A stretch of DNA of 37,659 nt. It comes from Candidatus Thorarchaeota archaeon. Lineage in GTDB: Archaea; Asgardarchaeota; Thorarchaeia; Thorarchaeales; Thorarchaeaceae. Shown here piece after piece: positions 9,801 through 17,867 of the stretch (position 1 is its first letter; each line of letters opens with the position of its first letter). The stretch covers positions 1-37,659 of the forward strand of contig JAEORN010000288.1 of assembly GCA_016840825.1 (NCBI GenBank), in the 5' to 3' direction. The notes under the pieces are model-generated. The model was not told the DNA's origin. It saw only the letters and a list, made by a program, of their open reading frames with translations, and searched no databases. The translations under genes were made by a program, and so were the position numbers.

Positions 9801-11593
9801 TAACCTGCGCCTTCATTTCCTGCTGAGAAGACATGGAGTACACCAGGGTATCCAGTCTCGATAAAGTCTGGTTGAGAGAGTATCTCCCAAGTGAATGATA
9901 GGTAGTCGAATTGACTTGCTGGTGTGGTTACCCAACCCCAAGAGTTAGTAACGACATCTGCTGTGTGATTACCAGTGTAGACGAAGTAATCACTTGTCTC
10001 ATTGTAGTCGAAACCACAGACCCATAGGTATGAACCCCAGTTACCACCAGTGGTGATAGCCTTGGCAGAGATGAGTTCTGCATCAGGTGCAATACCAATC
10101 ATTTGGAATGTGGTGTTGGTATTCCAGTCCCAGTATGTCGCAGTACCATCTGCTGCAACGTGAGCTGCGGTAGCAGTACCGTGAGTACCTGAGTCGTAGT
10201 AGAGACCAAATGCCATACCATCATGTCTGAATTGGTAGACGAAGTCATCGGTGAAGGGTAGTCCATTGAGTTCTCCTTCCCAGTATGGGTCAGTTGCGAT
10301 CAAGTCGTAGACATAACCGATACTACCAATTGAGTAGTCATCAATTCCATCACCAGTGTAGTCATGTGCAAGGTGTGGATTGCTGGCGTTGTAGAATTCT
10401 TCTGCGATATCATCTGTAAAGTCGTAATCGAACAATGCTCCAATTGTAGACCAGTTTGAGGTTATATTGAAGTCCAATGTTTGATAACGCCAAGCACCCA
10501 TGAAGAATCTATTCCAACCCTCTGCACCTTCCCAGTCAACAGCTACTTGCCATTGCCCGTTTGTGGTTGAGTTCCAAAGCAGAACAGGAGTGAATATCCT
10601 GGGTGCTCCACCTGCGGTTGTGCCCTTACCTTGAAGGACATATCCAAAGTGGAAATCACCGTAAGCAAAAGATGCGTCAGGTATCTTGTACTCCTTCCAA
10701 ACTACTTGCTCGAAGAAGTCTGTTGCATTGGGCTTATTCTTTGCACCAGTAGCGTATACATAGTACTGGGGTGATAGAATGTTCACACCGTTGTAGTTTA
10801 CGTCGACATCGAAGTCAAGGGTGATGTTCATGTAAGTACCAGTTCCATTTACGAAGGTCAGTACGTTCCCGTCCTCGAGCCACTTCGTGATGTTGCTGAC
10901 AGCTGTAGTGTTAGCCAAAGCCTTTGTCAGAACAACACCAGCGCTAGTTGGATCGAATGAGTAGGGACTGTAGGCACCTTGAATGTCTGGATTACCGAAG
11001 TCACCACCAGTATCGATGTGTCCGACTGTAACTCCAGCGCCAGTATATCCGGAAGCTACTGTTCCAGTTGCACCGACGATGTCACGGAATTCAGTCATGT
11101 CAACGGCTGGTTCCTCAGGTATAGCTGCATCTACTTCGGGGGTTCCCTCAATATAGGTGTCTGCCATAATACCGGTGACACCTTCAAGGCCTATTACTAG
11201 GTCAAGAGCTGCTGCATCAGAAACTTTTGCCTGTGCGACCTTGAAAAGCTTGAGATCAACCACCCAAGCCAAATCAACCATATCTCTTAAGCTCTCGACG
11301 TCCATCCAGGGAGCGCCGTAGATCAGTACGCTTGGTCTTCCTGCAAAGGAGACAACAGAGTCACTTATGACTCCTGTAGACTGCCATTCTGCAAGATATG
11401 CATCAATACCTGGTCGGAAGCCCGGTTGAGAAACCTCTTTGTAGAAGTTATCAATCTGCTCGACTTGTTCAGGTGTAAATGTATCAGGCGAACTGATCTC
11501 TGCCTGCCTCACTGGTACCATGGGTAAGCTAAACATAGTCATACTCATGGCAAATATAAGGAGCAAAGCGAGAGCAATTCTCTTATTATTCAT
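6887..11593 (-). CDS. Giant secreted, membrane-anchored subtilisin-family (S8) serine protease
   Basis: Exported endopeptidase of 1568 residues. A signal peptide (about 1-25, hydrophobic ALALLLIFAMSMTMF) leads to a propeptide-like region. Catalytic triad: Asp194 in GHIDTGGD, His471 in DSGTHGTATAAH, Ser693 in FSGTSQAAP, with the oxyanion Asn593 in SAGNEG. An insert of about 275 residues separates Asp and His, far longer than in subtilisin (about 30). The long C-terminal part (about 720-1510) is beta-rich, acidic and full of N-x-S/T sequons, with Fn3-like strands near 1430-1510; then a TDTDTGGGGGGLFPPE linker, one membrane helix and a VKKK tail, so the enzyme faces outward from the cell membrane. 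GAGGAG lies 11 bases before the ATG. A structured leader (11620-11811) precedes it and a hairpin terminator follows. Confidence 0.94.
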   Translation of the reverse strand: MNNKRIALALLLIFAMSMTMFSLPMVPVRQAEISSPDTFTPEQVEQIDNFYKEVSQPGFRPGIDAYLAEWQSTGVISDSVVSFAGRPSVLIYGAPWMDVESLRDMVDLAWVVDLKLFKVAQAKVSDAAALDLVIGLEGVTGIMADTYIEGTPEVDAAIPEEPAVDMTEFRDIVGATGTVASGYTGAGVTVGHIDTGGDFGNPDIQGAYSPYSFDPTSAGVVLTKALANTTAVSNITKWLEDGNVLTFVNGTGTYMNITLDFDVDVNYNGVNILSPQYYVYATGAKNKPNATDFFEQVVWKEYKIPDASFAYGDFHFGYVLQGKGTTAGGAPRIFTPVLLWNSTTNGQWQVAVDWEGAEGWNRFFMGAWRYQTLDFNITSNWSTIGALFDYDFTDDIAEEFYNASNPHLAHDYTGDGIDDYSIGSIGYVYDLIATDPYWEGELNGLPFTDDFVYQFRHDGMAFGLYYDSGTHGTATAAHVAADGTATYWDWNTNTTFQMIGIAPDAELISAKAITTGGNWGSYLWVCGFDYNETSDYFVYTGNHTADVVTNSWGWVTTPASQFDYLSFTWEILSQPDFIETGYPGVLHVFSAGNEGAGYMTIGPPGAATSILTVGASTSSAWLEYLYGPSSDTYYNGLASFTSRGPSYSGYPKPDVLAPGSAGYSAVPWWGVYWVPFWQPGSIYQNYTLFSGTSQAAPVAAGVAALVIEALGDATPYKVKAVIQATATDLGYDSAIQGFGLVNAEAACDFAETNAGLMGGTMDSFDNFAALVADAWEYWGTLDFYIGMQEFINSSAVAFPTGYMDGALFFGQVLPGEDVMIEYSVWDDYGTTLLDYTDDSLTGDAFYYVAGDTYTFEDTTFSYNDTEVNEFPDSQMYGYFNVREALGAATYDAAFGAYDYVTFVVAFNADDVAGDEPWMFLYDWVDADPHDGMPNLYNASKGTGDELRRLTSASDASNVNEMSYANTAGLDALVGNMTIVIHDPIHDVNMTAPGNDFTVTVIFWETATAPIAWADNGAASGYTANVTLSVPADADAGAYTGFVTVTDGGQSLMIPYGYMVVANLTGDEGDVHTIVDGWGADLSPYDNAAYGCMEEDPDDWDFRSYAIKNTNENATYLGIRVIWENTGNDMFVQVYDAALGTIGDGSAETDYTTAVLAEIDGEGMYYLEIHPLALNASVFGPVNFTIEVMWYEGLTDQPVILSASYNDRTDVDTVVDGDHLSGDHVVLNASYPEFNLPNMPEFEITDMRMSFLSGLLVTRTGDVAEPSSENWPLSLAVTDSYAVEVIDGIHAGDVVRLRLEMFNPAADPALLIYEYEDGAIVGTPIIIIDDGSSGDTVESGQFTSTADMSIACVIYSFYYAAAFPDTYELTLDSRVSIDEDAAAAQVTFDTYDFEKNGTFAVKIYGWTETNVDFELEYSNITFYNYFSPVLGPVDVSGEGASKTIEWTYSDLNADDTHVFEVLLSADEGVSYQLIATGLTDTEFVWDSNGFTEREYQVLVRVTDSYGLTDERESSPFDAGTVPDTGLTDTDTGGGGGGLFPPEMLLWIGLIGGIGVGVVVILILFLVKKK

Positions 11594-11619
11594 TTTTTCT
11601 CTTTCTCCTCACTCTTCAA

Positions 11620-11811
11620 TAGAGAACAGAGATGTCAGAGCACGAGTCGACTAAGACATGCTCTGAGCGCAATAAACCGGTGTTTGCCGAGAACGCCGCC
11701 CCGTCGGGCAGGCAAACACTTCTCCTCATTCCGCGTTCTCTACATCTTGCGTGATTAATTAGGAACGACTTCAATACCACTATTAAGGATTGTGCCTTCT
11801 CAATAGTGGGT
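11620..11811 (-). ncRNA. Candidate structured leader RNA upstream of the giant protease
   Basis: This stretch is a local island of complementary segments. Seen directly: a perfect 9-bp helix GTGTTTGCC (11680-11688) with GGCAAACAC (11711-11719), enclosing GCCC/GGGC (11698-11701/11706-11709, loop CGTC); GAGAACGC (11689-11696) complementary to GCGTTCTC (11733-11740), which crosses the first helix as a pseudoknot; AGAGAAC (11621-11627) complementary to 11735-11741, a rival of the pseudoknot; TCAGAGCA (11635-11642) with TGCTCTGA (11659-11666); and CCACTATTAAGG (11777-11788) with CCTT (11795-11798) plus AATAGTGG (11802-11809), a 12-bp stem with a 3-base bulge. It lies on the minus strand between a TATA-like box and the protease ATG. 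No known riboswitch or housekeeping RNA was recognised. An independent small RNA is the alternative. Confidence 0.55.
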
Positions 11812-11865
11812 TCGTTGATATGGACCCCCAGAAGTTTATGGATAAGGATTATGAGCACTTAATTC

Positions 11866-11873
11866 TATTTTTA
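11866..11873 (-). promoter_or_regulatory. TATA-like box for the leader/protease transcript
   Basis: On the minus strand the sequence reads CCTAAAAATAGA, a reasonable archaeal TATA element. It would place transcription start near 11843, just before the first stem of the leader RNA, giving an untranslated leader of about 250 bases. The rest of the 384-base gap (11874-11977) is AT-rich with further TATA-like strings (for example around 11920-11950) and no gene. Confidence 0.3.
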
Positions 11874-11977
11874 GGATGTCCTTATGCTTACTTATTCACG
11901 AATGGGGAGTGGATAGTTCTCTATTAATATGTTTTTTATGTAACGAAAATTTGGTCTAAACATAAGCTGATAATTAG

Positions 11978-13096
11978 CTACTTGCGTGATAGCTTCTTTA
12001 TACTATCCACGATTTCATGAACCATCATGACTGCACCTATTAGTTCGACTTTAGGAGCATCATCTTTCTCAGCAGGTTTGCCAACGATTCGACCCATCGA
12101 ACGTCCCAGACCCTCTATCAAGGTAGTGAGAGTCTTCTTCGTTGACTGCTCTAATCCACTGGACTCAATCTGGGAGATCAATTCTGCAAGATCTGAGATA
12201 ACACTATCAGAAACCTCAGATGCGGTTTCAGCTCTGCGAGAATAGTCATTGACTCTTGCAGTAACAACTTTCAACTTCTCCTCAAGTTCCTGGATTTTCT
12301 CTTCTCCAGCACCTACAGCTTTTTCAGGAGACCGTTCATCGCTTTCCATGATAAGACGTAAATCAGCTAGTTCAGATTGGATACGACTTATGGTTTCATC
12401 CTTCTTGGATATAGTTTCTAGAAGCTCTTGCTTACTGGCGTCATCTTCGACAGATTCTCGGAGTCTTGACTCCATTTCAGCAATCGAGCCCTCGCGCTCA
12501 CTAACTGAAGCCTTCAATCCATCTAGTTCAGATTGAAGAACCTCCAAAGTTTCTTCCTTCTCCCTCAGAAACTCACTAAGCCTCTTGTTCTCGGCTTCTA
12601 GTTCCTTCTTACCTCTAGCCATTTTTTCGGAAGCTTCACCAATCTCCCTTAGCTTGCTCTGCAGATTGGTGAAATCAGGATCTGGTGGATTTATGACAGA
12701 TCTAGCAATAAATGCGAAGATGATGATTGTTCCAATTAGATAGACCATGAAATATTGAATTCCATATACAAATAGCATATTTGACACTCTCTGAAGAATG
12801 GCGTAATATAAATCATAAGAGCCAAAAGATGCCGAATCATCTGGCAACCACCACATGGAACCAAAACCTGAATAGAGAATTAGAATGAATGCTCCGACTA
12901 TTCCAAGAATTCCGATGAAGATTATTACATTTCTACGACGTTCAGTTGATGGAAGATACCTTTGATAAAGAAGCAGCAGGATTGCTCCAAAGATTAATGG
13001 AAGAGCAAAGGGGAGTGCTGCTACAAGGTTGCTTCCATACTCCGTAGGGAATCCGATGAGCATCTCAAGACGAGGAAGGATATTCGAATTAGACAA
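11978..13096 (-). CDS. Membrane protein with long cytoplasmic coiled coil, unknown function
   Basis: No known family recognised. About 372 residues. The N-terminal third has three or four membrane helices (roughly residues 24-45, 57-79, 105-135), then an abrupt switch to a charged heptad-patterned coiled coil (about 140-290, e.g. KELEAENKRLSEFLREKEET and KIQELEEKLKVVTARVNDYS), then a shorter helical C-terminal domain (about 295-372, LAELISQIESSGLEQSTKKT onward). Such a layout suits a membrane scaffold or sensor. The frame opens with TTG codons at 13102 and 13096; AGGAGG (13105-13110) is 8 bases from the second but only 2 from the first, so 13096 is preferred. A GATATATTTC box (about 13147-13156) gives a 30-base leader. 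Confidence 0.75.
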   Translation of the reverse strand: MSNSNILPRLEMLIGFPTEYGSNLVAALPFALPLIFGAILLLLYQRYLPSTERRRNVIIFIGILGIVGAFILILYSGFGSMWWLPDDSASFGSYDLYYAILQRVSNMLFVYGIQYFMVYLIGTIIIFAFIARSVINPPDPDFTNLQSKLREIGEASEKMARGKKELEAENKRLSEFLREKEETLEVLQSELDGLKASVSEREGSIAEMESRLRESVEDDASKQELLETISKKDETISRIQSELADLRLIMESDERSPEKAVGAGEEKIQELEEKLKVVTARVNDYSRRAETASEVSDSVISDLAELISQIESSGLEQSTKKTLTTLIEGLGRSMGRIVGKPAEKDDAPKVELIGAVMMVHEIVDSIKKLSRK

Positions 13097-13194
13097 ATAC
13101 AAGTCCTCCTAATTAAGCCAGACAGATTAGATTGTAAGGTTCTTGAAATATATCTCTTCTTGCACTGTACCTGTTAAAGAAAATGGATAGAAAA

Positions 13195-13220
13195 GTTCCA
13201 CTTCAAAGAAATTGTGGAAC
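13195..13220 (-). terminator. Hairpin terminator after the small unknown gene
   Basis: GTTCCAC (13195-13201) and GTGGAAC (13214-13220) form a 7-bp stem with a 12-base loop, 10 bases after the stop codon at 13230. On the minus strand the stem is followed directly by TTTTC. It also separates this gene from the TTG-start gene downstream. Confidence 0.55.
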
Positions 13221-13229
13221 CTACACTGA

Positions 13230-13520
13230 TTATTCTCGCCAGAGAGCTGCCTTTTGTGACTCGTGATCTTGAATCAGAATCTCCAATGCCTTGTACAAAC
13301 GACAGACCTCATCGATGTTCAAAAGGAATGCTCCTTTGACATCTCTATCCTCACCTAGCGATAGGCGAACCTTCCCATCATTGACCCATCCTTCAGATGT
13401 CTTGCTTGGGATTGCTAGCTGTATCTCAAGCCAAGTCCTTCTTTTCGCTCCGGTGTCCCTATCATCGAAGAAATGCTTTAACTGCAATCTTCTCTCATAT
13501 TGCTGTGATTCGGTACCCAT
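13230..13520 (-). CDS. Small soluble protein, unknown function
   Basis: I do not recognise this 96-residue protein (MGTESQQYERRLQLKHFF...). It looks like a single mixed alpha/beta domain: a charged N-terminal helix, strands in RRTWLEIQLAIPSK and GKVRLSLGED, then VKGAFLLNIDEVCRLYKALE, a strand followed by a helix. No membrane segment or cysteine cluster. The frame is open to ATG 13583, but ATG 13520 is preceded at 5 bases by AGTGATC, part of the GGAGGTGATC ribosome binding consensus, and the extra upstream residues are unlike a protein start. It is transcribed divergently from the neighbouring protease gene (13681), so the two may share control. Confidence 0.7.
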   Translation of the reverse strand: MGTESQQYERRLQLKHFFDDRDTGAKRRTWLEIQLAIPSKTSEGWVNDGKVRLSLGEDRDVKGAFLLNIDEVCRLYKALEILIQDHESQKAALWRE

Positions 13521-13680
13521 TATCAGATCACTTCTTGAAAGTATCTTCAATAGTATATGGTACTTGAGAGGATTTACCTTCATAGCTCGCTAGGTCCGAG
13601 TCGATAATTAGGGCTAACACGCCTTCAAGCAAAACCTTAACTTTAGAGCGATTAAGCAGAGATTGGATGGACACCCCACA

Positions 13681-16584
13681 ATGTCTAGAATCAACAGTGA
13701 TAATTCCCAGCGTTTTCTATCAGGCTTCATCCTAGTACTCCTAGTATTGCCATTCCTTGGAATGACAGTATCTAGTTCAGGAAATCAGTCTGAATCAAGT
13801 TCCTTATTGATAAACCCACATCTTCTTTCCAGGATGACTGAAGCAACTTCGGATGATTCGATTCCTATTACGATCGAATTCGAATTGGGCTTTAGTCAAT
13901 ACCTGCTGGAGGAAATGATGTCGAAATTATCAATCAATGGAATCGAAATCAGGAATATCTTCAGATACATCCCCTACGTTTCAATGTATGCGACTTCTGA
14001 TGCCATTATGCAGCTTACAAAGCTGAACGGAGTTGTTTCTATCAATTATGATAGAGAACTGAGTGTCGAGCCACTTGATATCGCACTTGCACCACCTCAG
14101 AACGAGATTGAGGCGGGTTATGTCCATCCAGATAAAATACTAGATGTCGAGAGCCTCTGGAATGCAGGATATAATGGAACGGGAATAACTGTAGCAGTCA
14201 TTGATAGTGGAGCTGATGGTACGCATCCTGATTTGGTGGGGAAGCTTTCAGGATTCTATGATCTAGTCAATGATCAGAGTGATATGGATCCCTCAAATGG
14301 GATTGATGCGTATGATGATAATGGACATGGTACTGCGTGCACCTGGCTAATCACAGGATCAGGTGTAGGAACAGATTACGCATATACCGGATTGGCCGTT
14401 GGTGCACAAGTTCTTGTAATTAAGACCCTAGATTCCTCAGGTGCTGCAGAGGATTCTGTGATTGCTCAGGGAATCGAATATGCCATTACTGCAGGAGTAG
14501 ACATCATTAGCCTGAGCGTTGGAGGAGAATGGCTTGACAGCCCGCTCTTTTCAGATGCTTCGTCTGATGCAGCAAAAACAGCAGTAGAAGAAGGAATCGT
14601 TGTCGTTGTTGCAGCAGGCAACTCAGGACCAGCTACGAACACAATTACCTCCCCGGGAATAGTTCAAGAGGTAATAACTGTTGGAGCATCAATAGGCGCC
14701 ACAGACGTGGTATCCTTCAGTAGTAGAGGTCCAGTCTATCGGGAACGGCTTGATCCTGTTGGAGCTGTGGCAAAGCCAGACATTCTTGCCCCGGGATATA
14801 ATATTCTATCAGGAATCACTAGTGATGCTAATGTTTACGAATATCCTCCATACAACCGGACTCAATTTGATGCGGACTACACCATTTGGTCAGGAACGTC
14901 TGCTTCTGCTCCACAGATTGCGGCAGTCGCAGCATTACTTATGGATAAACATCCTGCTTTGACTCCAATCGAAGTAAAGACAATCTTGATGGAGGGTGCG
15001 ACTGATCTCGGTATAGATCCATTAGAACAAGGATATGGTATTGTCAATGCCACAAAGTCTTCAGAGATATATACGAGTACTTCAGGAGTTATTACTCTCA
15101 TTGCACCGCTCCGATATCCAACCCTCCCGGGAACTAGTCAGGTCCTTATCATAGGTGATACCAGGGATCCTACAAATGCAACCGTTATATCAACTGTTAA
15201 TCGAGGTTCTTTGGATATTGAACTGACAGGAAACGCCTCTCAGTTTGTAGTCGCAGACTCGGATGTTACAGTAACGACAGGTTACAGCTATTTCAGCATT
15301 GGTCTAGAAGTCCCTCATAACTTACCTCTATCAGCATTAGGTGCGTACTCTGGAACGGTAGACTTGGTTTCAGGCAGTGAGATAATTGCATCTATGGAGC
15401 TGAATTTACTTATAACTACCTATGGAGGCCGCCTTCTAGTTGACATGGGACATCATTCTAGTACGGATCCTGATGATGTATCATACTATAGATACTTCTC
15501 AGAATATCTGAGAGAGCAGGGAATGGTGATATCTGAATATCCGGCCAATTGGAGGGATGATTTTGCTGTACCAAGAGCATTCGATGGAGCAGCAATAGCA
15601 TCTACCGAAGTTCTAATGATTATGGATACTGAAGAATCATACACTCAGAATGAAATTGACTTGATCCACTCATTTGTTGAAGACGGAGGAACTCTCCTTA
15701 TTCTTTCAGAAGGATTCGATACACAAGCAAATATGCCTGCTTTCGCCTTTGCATCGTACAATCAAATCCTTGAGCCATATGGCATCCAGTGTGAGGAGAA
15801 TTGGATAGGAGACAATGGTGGTGTATATGGTTCAGACAATGGTGGTGCCGTCGATTCGGATCCTCTTACTGATGGAGTCAGGAACCTGTATGTTCTAAAT
15901 GGTGGAACTCTATCAATTGATTCATCTGTCGAAGGAACAGAGGGATTAGTGTGGACTGATGCAAGTAGAACTCATGCAATAGTTGCCATTGCACAATCCG
16001 GAGAAGGTCGAGTCATTGCAATCTCAGATGGTTCAATTCTCTACGATACAAGCATCTATGATGCAATTCTTAATGAAGCAGACAATTTGCGATTGCTTGA
16101 GAATGTTGCTGAAGCAATCATTCCGAACTCACCTCGAATCTATGATGTTAAACTAAATCATGAGGGAGTAGGGGAGGATGCAAATCTCACAGCATATATT
16201 TTTGATGAGAATATTGACTCTGTTGACATTTCGATTATTGATCCCAATGGAAATGAAATCGCATCCCCAATTGTGGAACCGCTTGGCTACAAATACACAA
16301 TCGAATTCATCTTAGAAACCACGGGCTTCTACGAAGTTAGCATTATAGCAACCAATGAAGCAGGATATGCTAGAACATATACGAAAACCATCTTGGTACC
16401 GGTACAAGCACTGGAAGACGAGATTCTTATGGGCGTGATATTTGGATTGCTCGGAATTGTAGGAATCGCTCTGGTATACGTAGGATTCCTTAGATTTGTA
16501 GGTGGAAGGAAAAAGAGAATGCCATATGAGAGAGAGTGGTCACCTGAATGGGAGGACGAAAAAGCTCCGCCCTCTATTGAATAG
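13681..16584 (+). CDS. Secreted membrane-anchored S8 protease with site-1-protease-like layout
   Basis: About 967 residues. Signal peptide (about 10-36, FLSGFILVLLVLPFLGMTVS), an I9-like propeptide (about 45-140), then the subtilisin domain with Asp175 in AVIDSGADG, His216 in NGHGTACT, the oxyanion Asn in VAAGNSGP and Ser407 in WSGTSASAP. A post-catalytic domain (about 584-800) begins RLLVDMGHHS and contains EVLMIMDTEESYTQNE and GRVIAISDG; a beta domain, one membrane helix (about 917-940) and a short cytoplasmic tail follow. The order protease, GATase-like domain, C-terminal helix is that of eukaryotic site-1 protease. The frame opens at ATG 13663, but a TATA-like CTTAACTTTAGA (about 13637-13650) favours ATG 13681. 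The 3' end overlaps the convergent oxidoreductase by 11 bases. Confidence 0.92.
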   Translation: MSRINSDNSQRFLSGFILVLLVLPFLGMTVSSSGNQSESSSLLINPHLLSRMTEATSDDSIPITIEFELGFSQYLLEEMMSKLSINGIEIRNIFRYIPYVSMYATSDAIMQLTKLNGVVSINYDRELSVEPLDIALAPPQNEIEAGYVHPDKILDVESLWNAGYNGTGITVAVIDSGADGTHPDLVGKLSGFYDLVNDQSDMDPSNGIDAYDDNGHGTACTWLITGSGVGTDYAYTGLAVGAQVLVIKTLDSSGAAEDSVIAQGIEYAITAGVDIISLSVGGEWLDSPLFSDASSDAAKTAVEEGIVVVVAAGNSGPATNTITSPGIVQEVITVGASIGATDVVSFSSRGPVYRERLDPVGAVAKPDILAPGYNILSGITSDANVYEYPPYNRTQFDADYTIWSGTSASAPQIAAVAALLMDKHPALTPIEVKTILMEGATDLGIDPLEQGYGIVNATKSSEIYTSTSGVITLIAPLRYPTLPGTSQVLIIGDTRDPTNATVISTVNRGSLDIELTGNASQFVVADSDVTVTTGYSYFSIGLEVPHNLPLSALGAYSGTVDLVSGSEIIASMELNLLITTYGGRLLVDMGHHSSTDPDDVSYYRYFSEYLREQGMVISEYPANWRDDFAVPRAFDGAAIASTEVLMIMDTEESYTQNEIDLIHSFVEDGGTLLILSEGFDTQANMPAFAFASYNQILEPYGIQCEENWIGDNGGVYGSDNGGAVDSDPLTDGVRNLYVLNGGTLSIDSSVEGTEGLVWTDASRTHAIVAIAQSGEGRVIAISDGSILYDTSIYDAILNEADNLRLLENVAEAIIPNSPRIYDVKLNHEGVGEDANLTAYIFDENIDSVDISIIDPNGNEIASPIVEPLGYKYTIEFILETTGFYEVSIIATNEAGYARTYTKTILVPVQALEDEILMGVIFGLLGIVGIALVYVGFLRFVGGRKKRMPYEREWSPEWEDEKAPPSIE

Positions 16585-17854
16585 GACCTAAAGTTTCCTC
16601 TAGGAGATCTCGCATTCTCTTATGCAAAGGATCAAGAAGTGGAGATTCGTTCAACTTGGATCCCTTCTCCACACGCTGATAGATCTGATAGCCAATTCTT
16701 GCGCCCATTCGAGGCGAGAGTACCTGTCCGCCAATTATAGTGCCATCTTCCTTTGTGACAAGTGCCACTTTAGAAAATTCTGCGACATCATCCAAGTAGT
16801 GGACATTTGTCTTGATACCAAGAGAGTGGGCTAACACTGAAGAATGCCCTATGCACACAATATCAGTATCAAAGATTCGGTCATATTGAAACCTAATTGA
16901 TACATCATCATACACTTTCTTCCCTCCAACTGCAGCAACTCCTGCTTGACGACCTGCTCTTGCTGCAACACTGCCAATTGGCATTAAGACAGGACGCCCA
17001 GTTAGCCTATCAAACATTTCAATACAATCTCCTACGGAGTATACATCTTGTATTGAGGTCTCAAGCAAGCTGCTTACTTTTATCCCACCCAATTCTCCGA
17101 TTTCAAGGCCCATGGTTCCTGCTAAATCTACACGTGGCTGTACTCCGGTCATGAATAATACACCATCAGCGGGATGGGTTTCATCATCGATTAATATTGA
17201 CTCAACTCTCGTTGTTCCAAGCACTTCCTTGGGAGAAGCGCCTTGATGCACATGTAGTTTCTTAGGTAACCTACTAAGAAGTTCATCACTCATTGGATCT
17301 TCCAATTGGCGACGCATCAAACGAGAACGCACAACAAGATGCACGTCTTTACCTAAATCGAGTAAACGCTCCGCCACCTCAAGACCACTAAAACCAGCTC
17401 CCACCACAAAGATAGAATGCATCTCATCCAAGTGCTCTCCAATTCTCGATGTGTCACTCATATCTTGGATGGTGAATACACCTTTAAGCTCAATTCCCGG
17501 GATTGATGGAATGGCTGGTAGGCCACCAGTAGCTAGAATCAGTTTATCATACTTTGATTCTGAAATAGATTTGCCATCGTTGAATTTAACAATCTTAGAT
17601 GAAGTATCAACTTCAGTAACTTGAACTCCGCTCACGAATTTAATTCCTTTAGCACCGAGAGATTTAGGAGACCAATCTTGAATCAGTAAATCAGAGGTGT
17701 TGGGATATTCTAAGGCTAATGATGAACCAGGTTTCTGATGAGCACTAAGGGTTTCATTCGTATAGATTACGACTTCAGTATCTCTATCAAAGGTTTTCGC
17801 GGAGGTTGCCGCTGTTATTCCTCCAGGTCCTGATCCAATTACAACCAGTTTCAT
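16574..17854 (-). CDS. FAD/NAD(P)-dependent oxidoreductase, CoA-disulfide reductase/NADH oxidase-like, lacking the redox cysteine
   Basis: A 426-residue pyridine nucleotide-disulfide oxidoreductase fold. FAD site GSGPGG (7-12), ATGG (108-111), NAD(P) site VGAGFSGLEVAERL (151-164), second FAD motif YSVGDC (272-277), then the dimerisation domain. In CoA-disulfide reductases and NADH oxidases a cysteine follows near residue 43 (as in S-x-A-x-C-G); here the region reads QKPGSSLALEY and there is no cysteine in the first 270 residues. It may therefore be a ferredoxin- or quinone-type reductase. VVRSRLM after the second strand suggests NADPH. AGGAGGT stands 6 bases before the ATG. The gene starts 13 bases after the 1053-residue protease stop on the same strand, so the two are probably co-transcribed; a functional link is unclear. 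Confidence 0.88.
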   Translation of the reverse strand: MKLVVIGSGPGGITAATSAKTFDRDTEVVIYTNETLSAHQKPGSSLALEYPNTSDLLIQDWSPKSLGAKGIKFVSGVQVTEVDTSSKIVKFNDGKSISESKYDKLILATGGLPAIPSIPGIELKGVFTIQDMSDTSRIGEHLDEMHSIFVVGAGFSGLEVAERLLDLGKDVHLVVRSRLMRRQLEDPMSDELLSRLPKKLHVHQGASPKEVLGTTRVESILIDDETHPADGVLFMTGVQPRVDLAGTMGLEIGELGGIKVSSLLETSIQDVYSVGDCIEMFDRLTGRPVLMPIGSVAARAGRQAGVAAVGGKKVYDDVSIRFQYDRIFDTDIVCIGHSSVLAHSLGIKTNVHYLDDVAEFSKVALVTKEDGTIIGGQVLSPRMGARIGYQIYQRVEKGSKLNESPLLDPLHKRMRDLLEETLGPIQ

Positions 17855-17867
17855 GAAATACCTCCTT

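Noticed and set aside
11620..11811. tRNA, RNase P or SRP RNA as explanation of the structured region
   Set aside because: No cloverleaf, no RNase P P4 signature and no SRP GNAR-loop core were seen; a covariance-model search would settle it.
11616..11858. 80-codon minus-strand frame in the gap upstream of the giant protease
   Set aside because: It coincides with the structured RNA, has no ribosome binding site, and its translation looks unlike a protein domain. A short leader peptide cannot be fully excluded.
11746..11990. Repeated string TTGCGTGAT at 11747 and 11982
   Set aside because: Only nine bases and one copy lies in coding sequence; not enough to call a repeat or att site.
13291..13593. 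100-codon plus-strand frame opposite the small gene at 13230-13520
   Set aside because: Antisense to a gene with a matching ribosome binding site and terminator; no promoter or start signal of its own.
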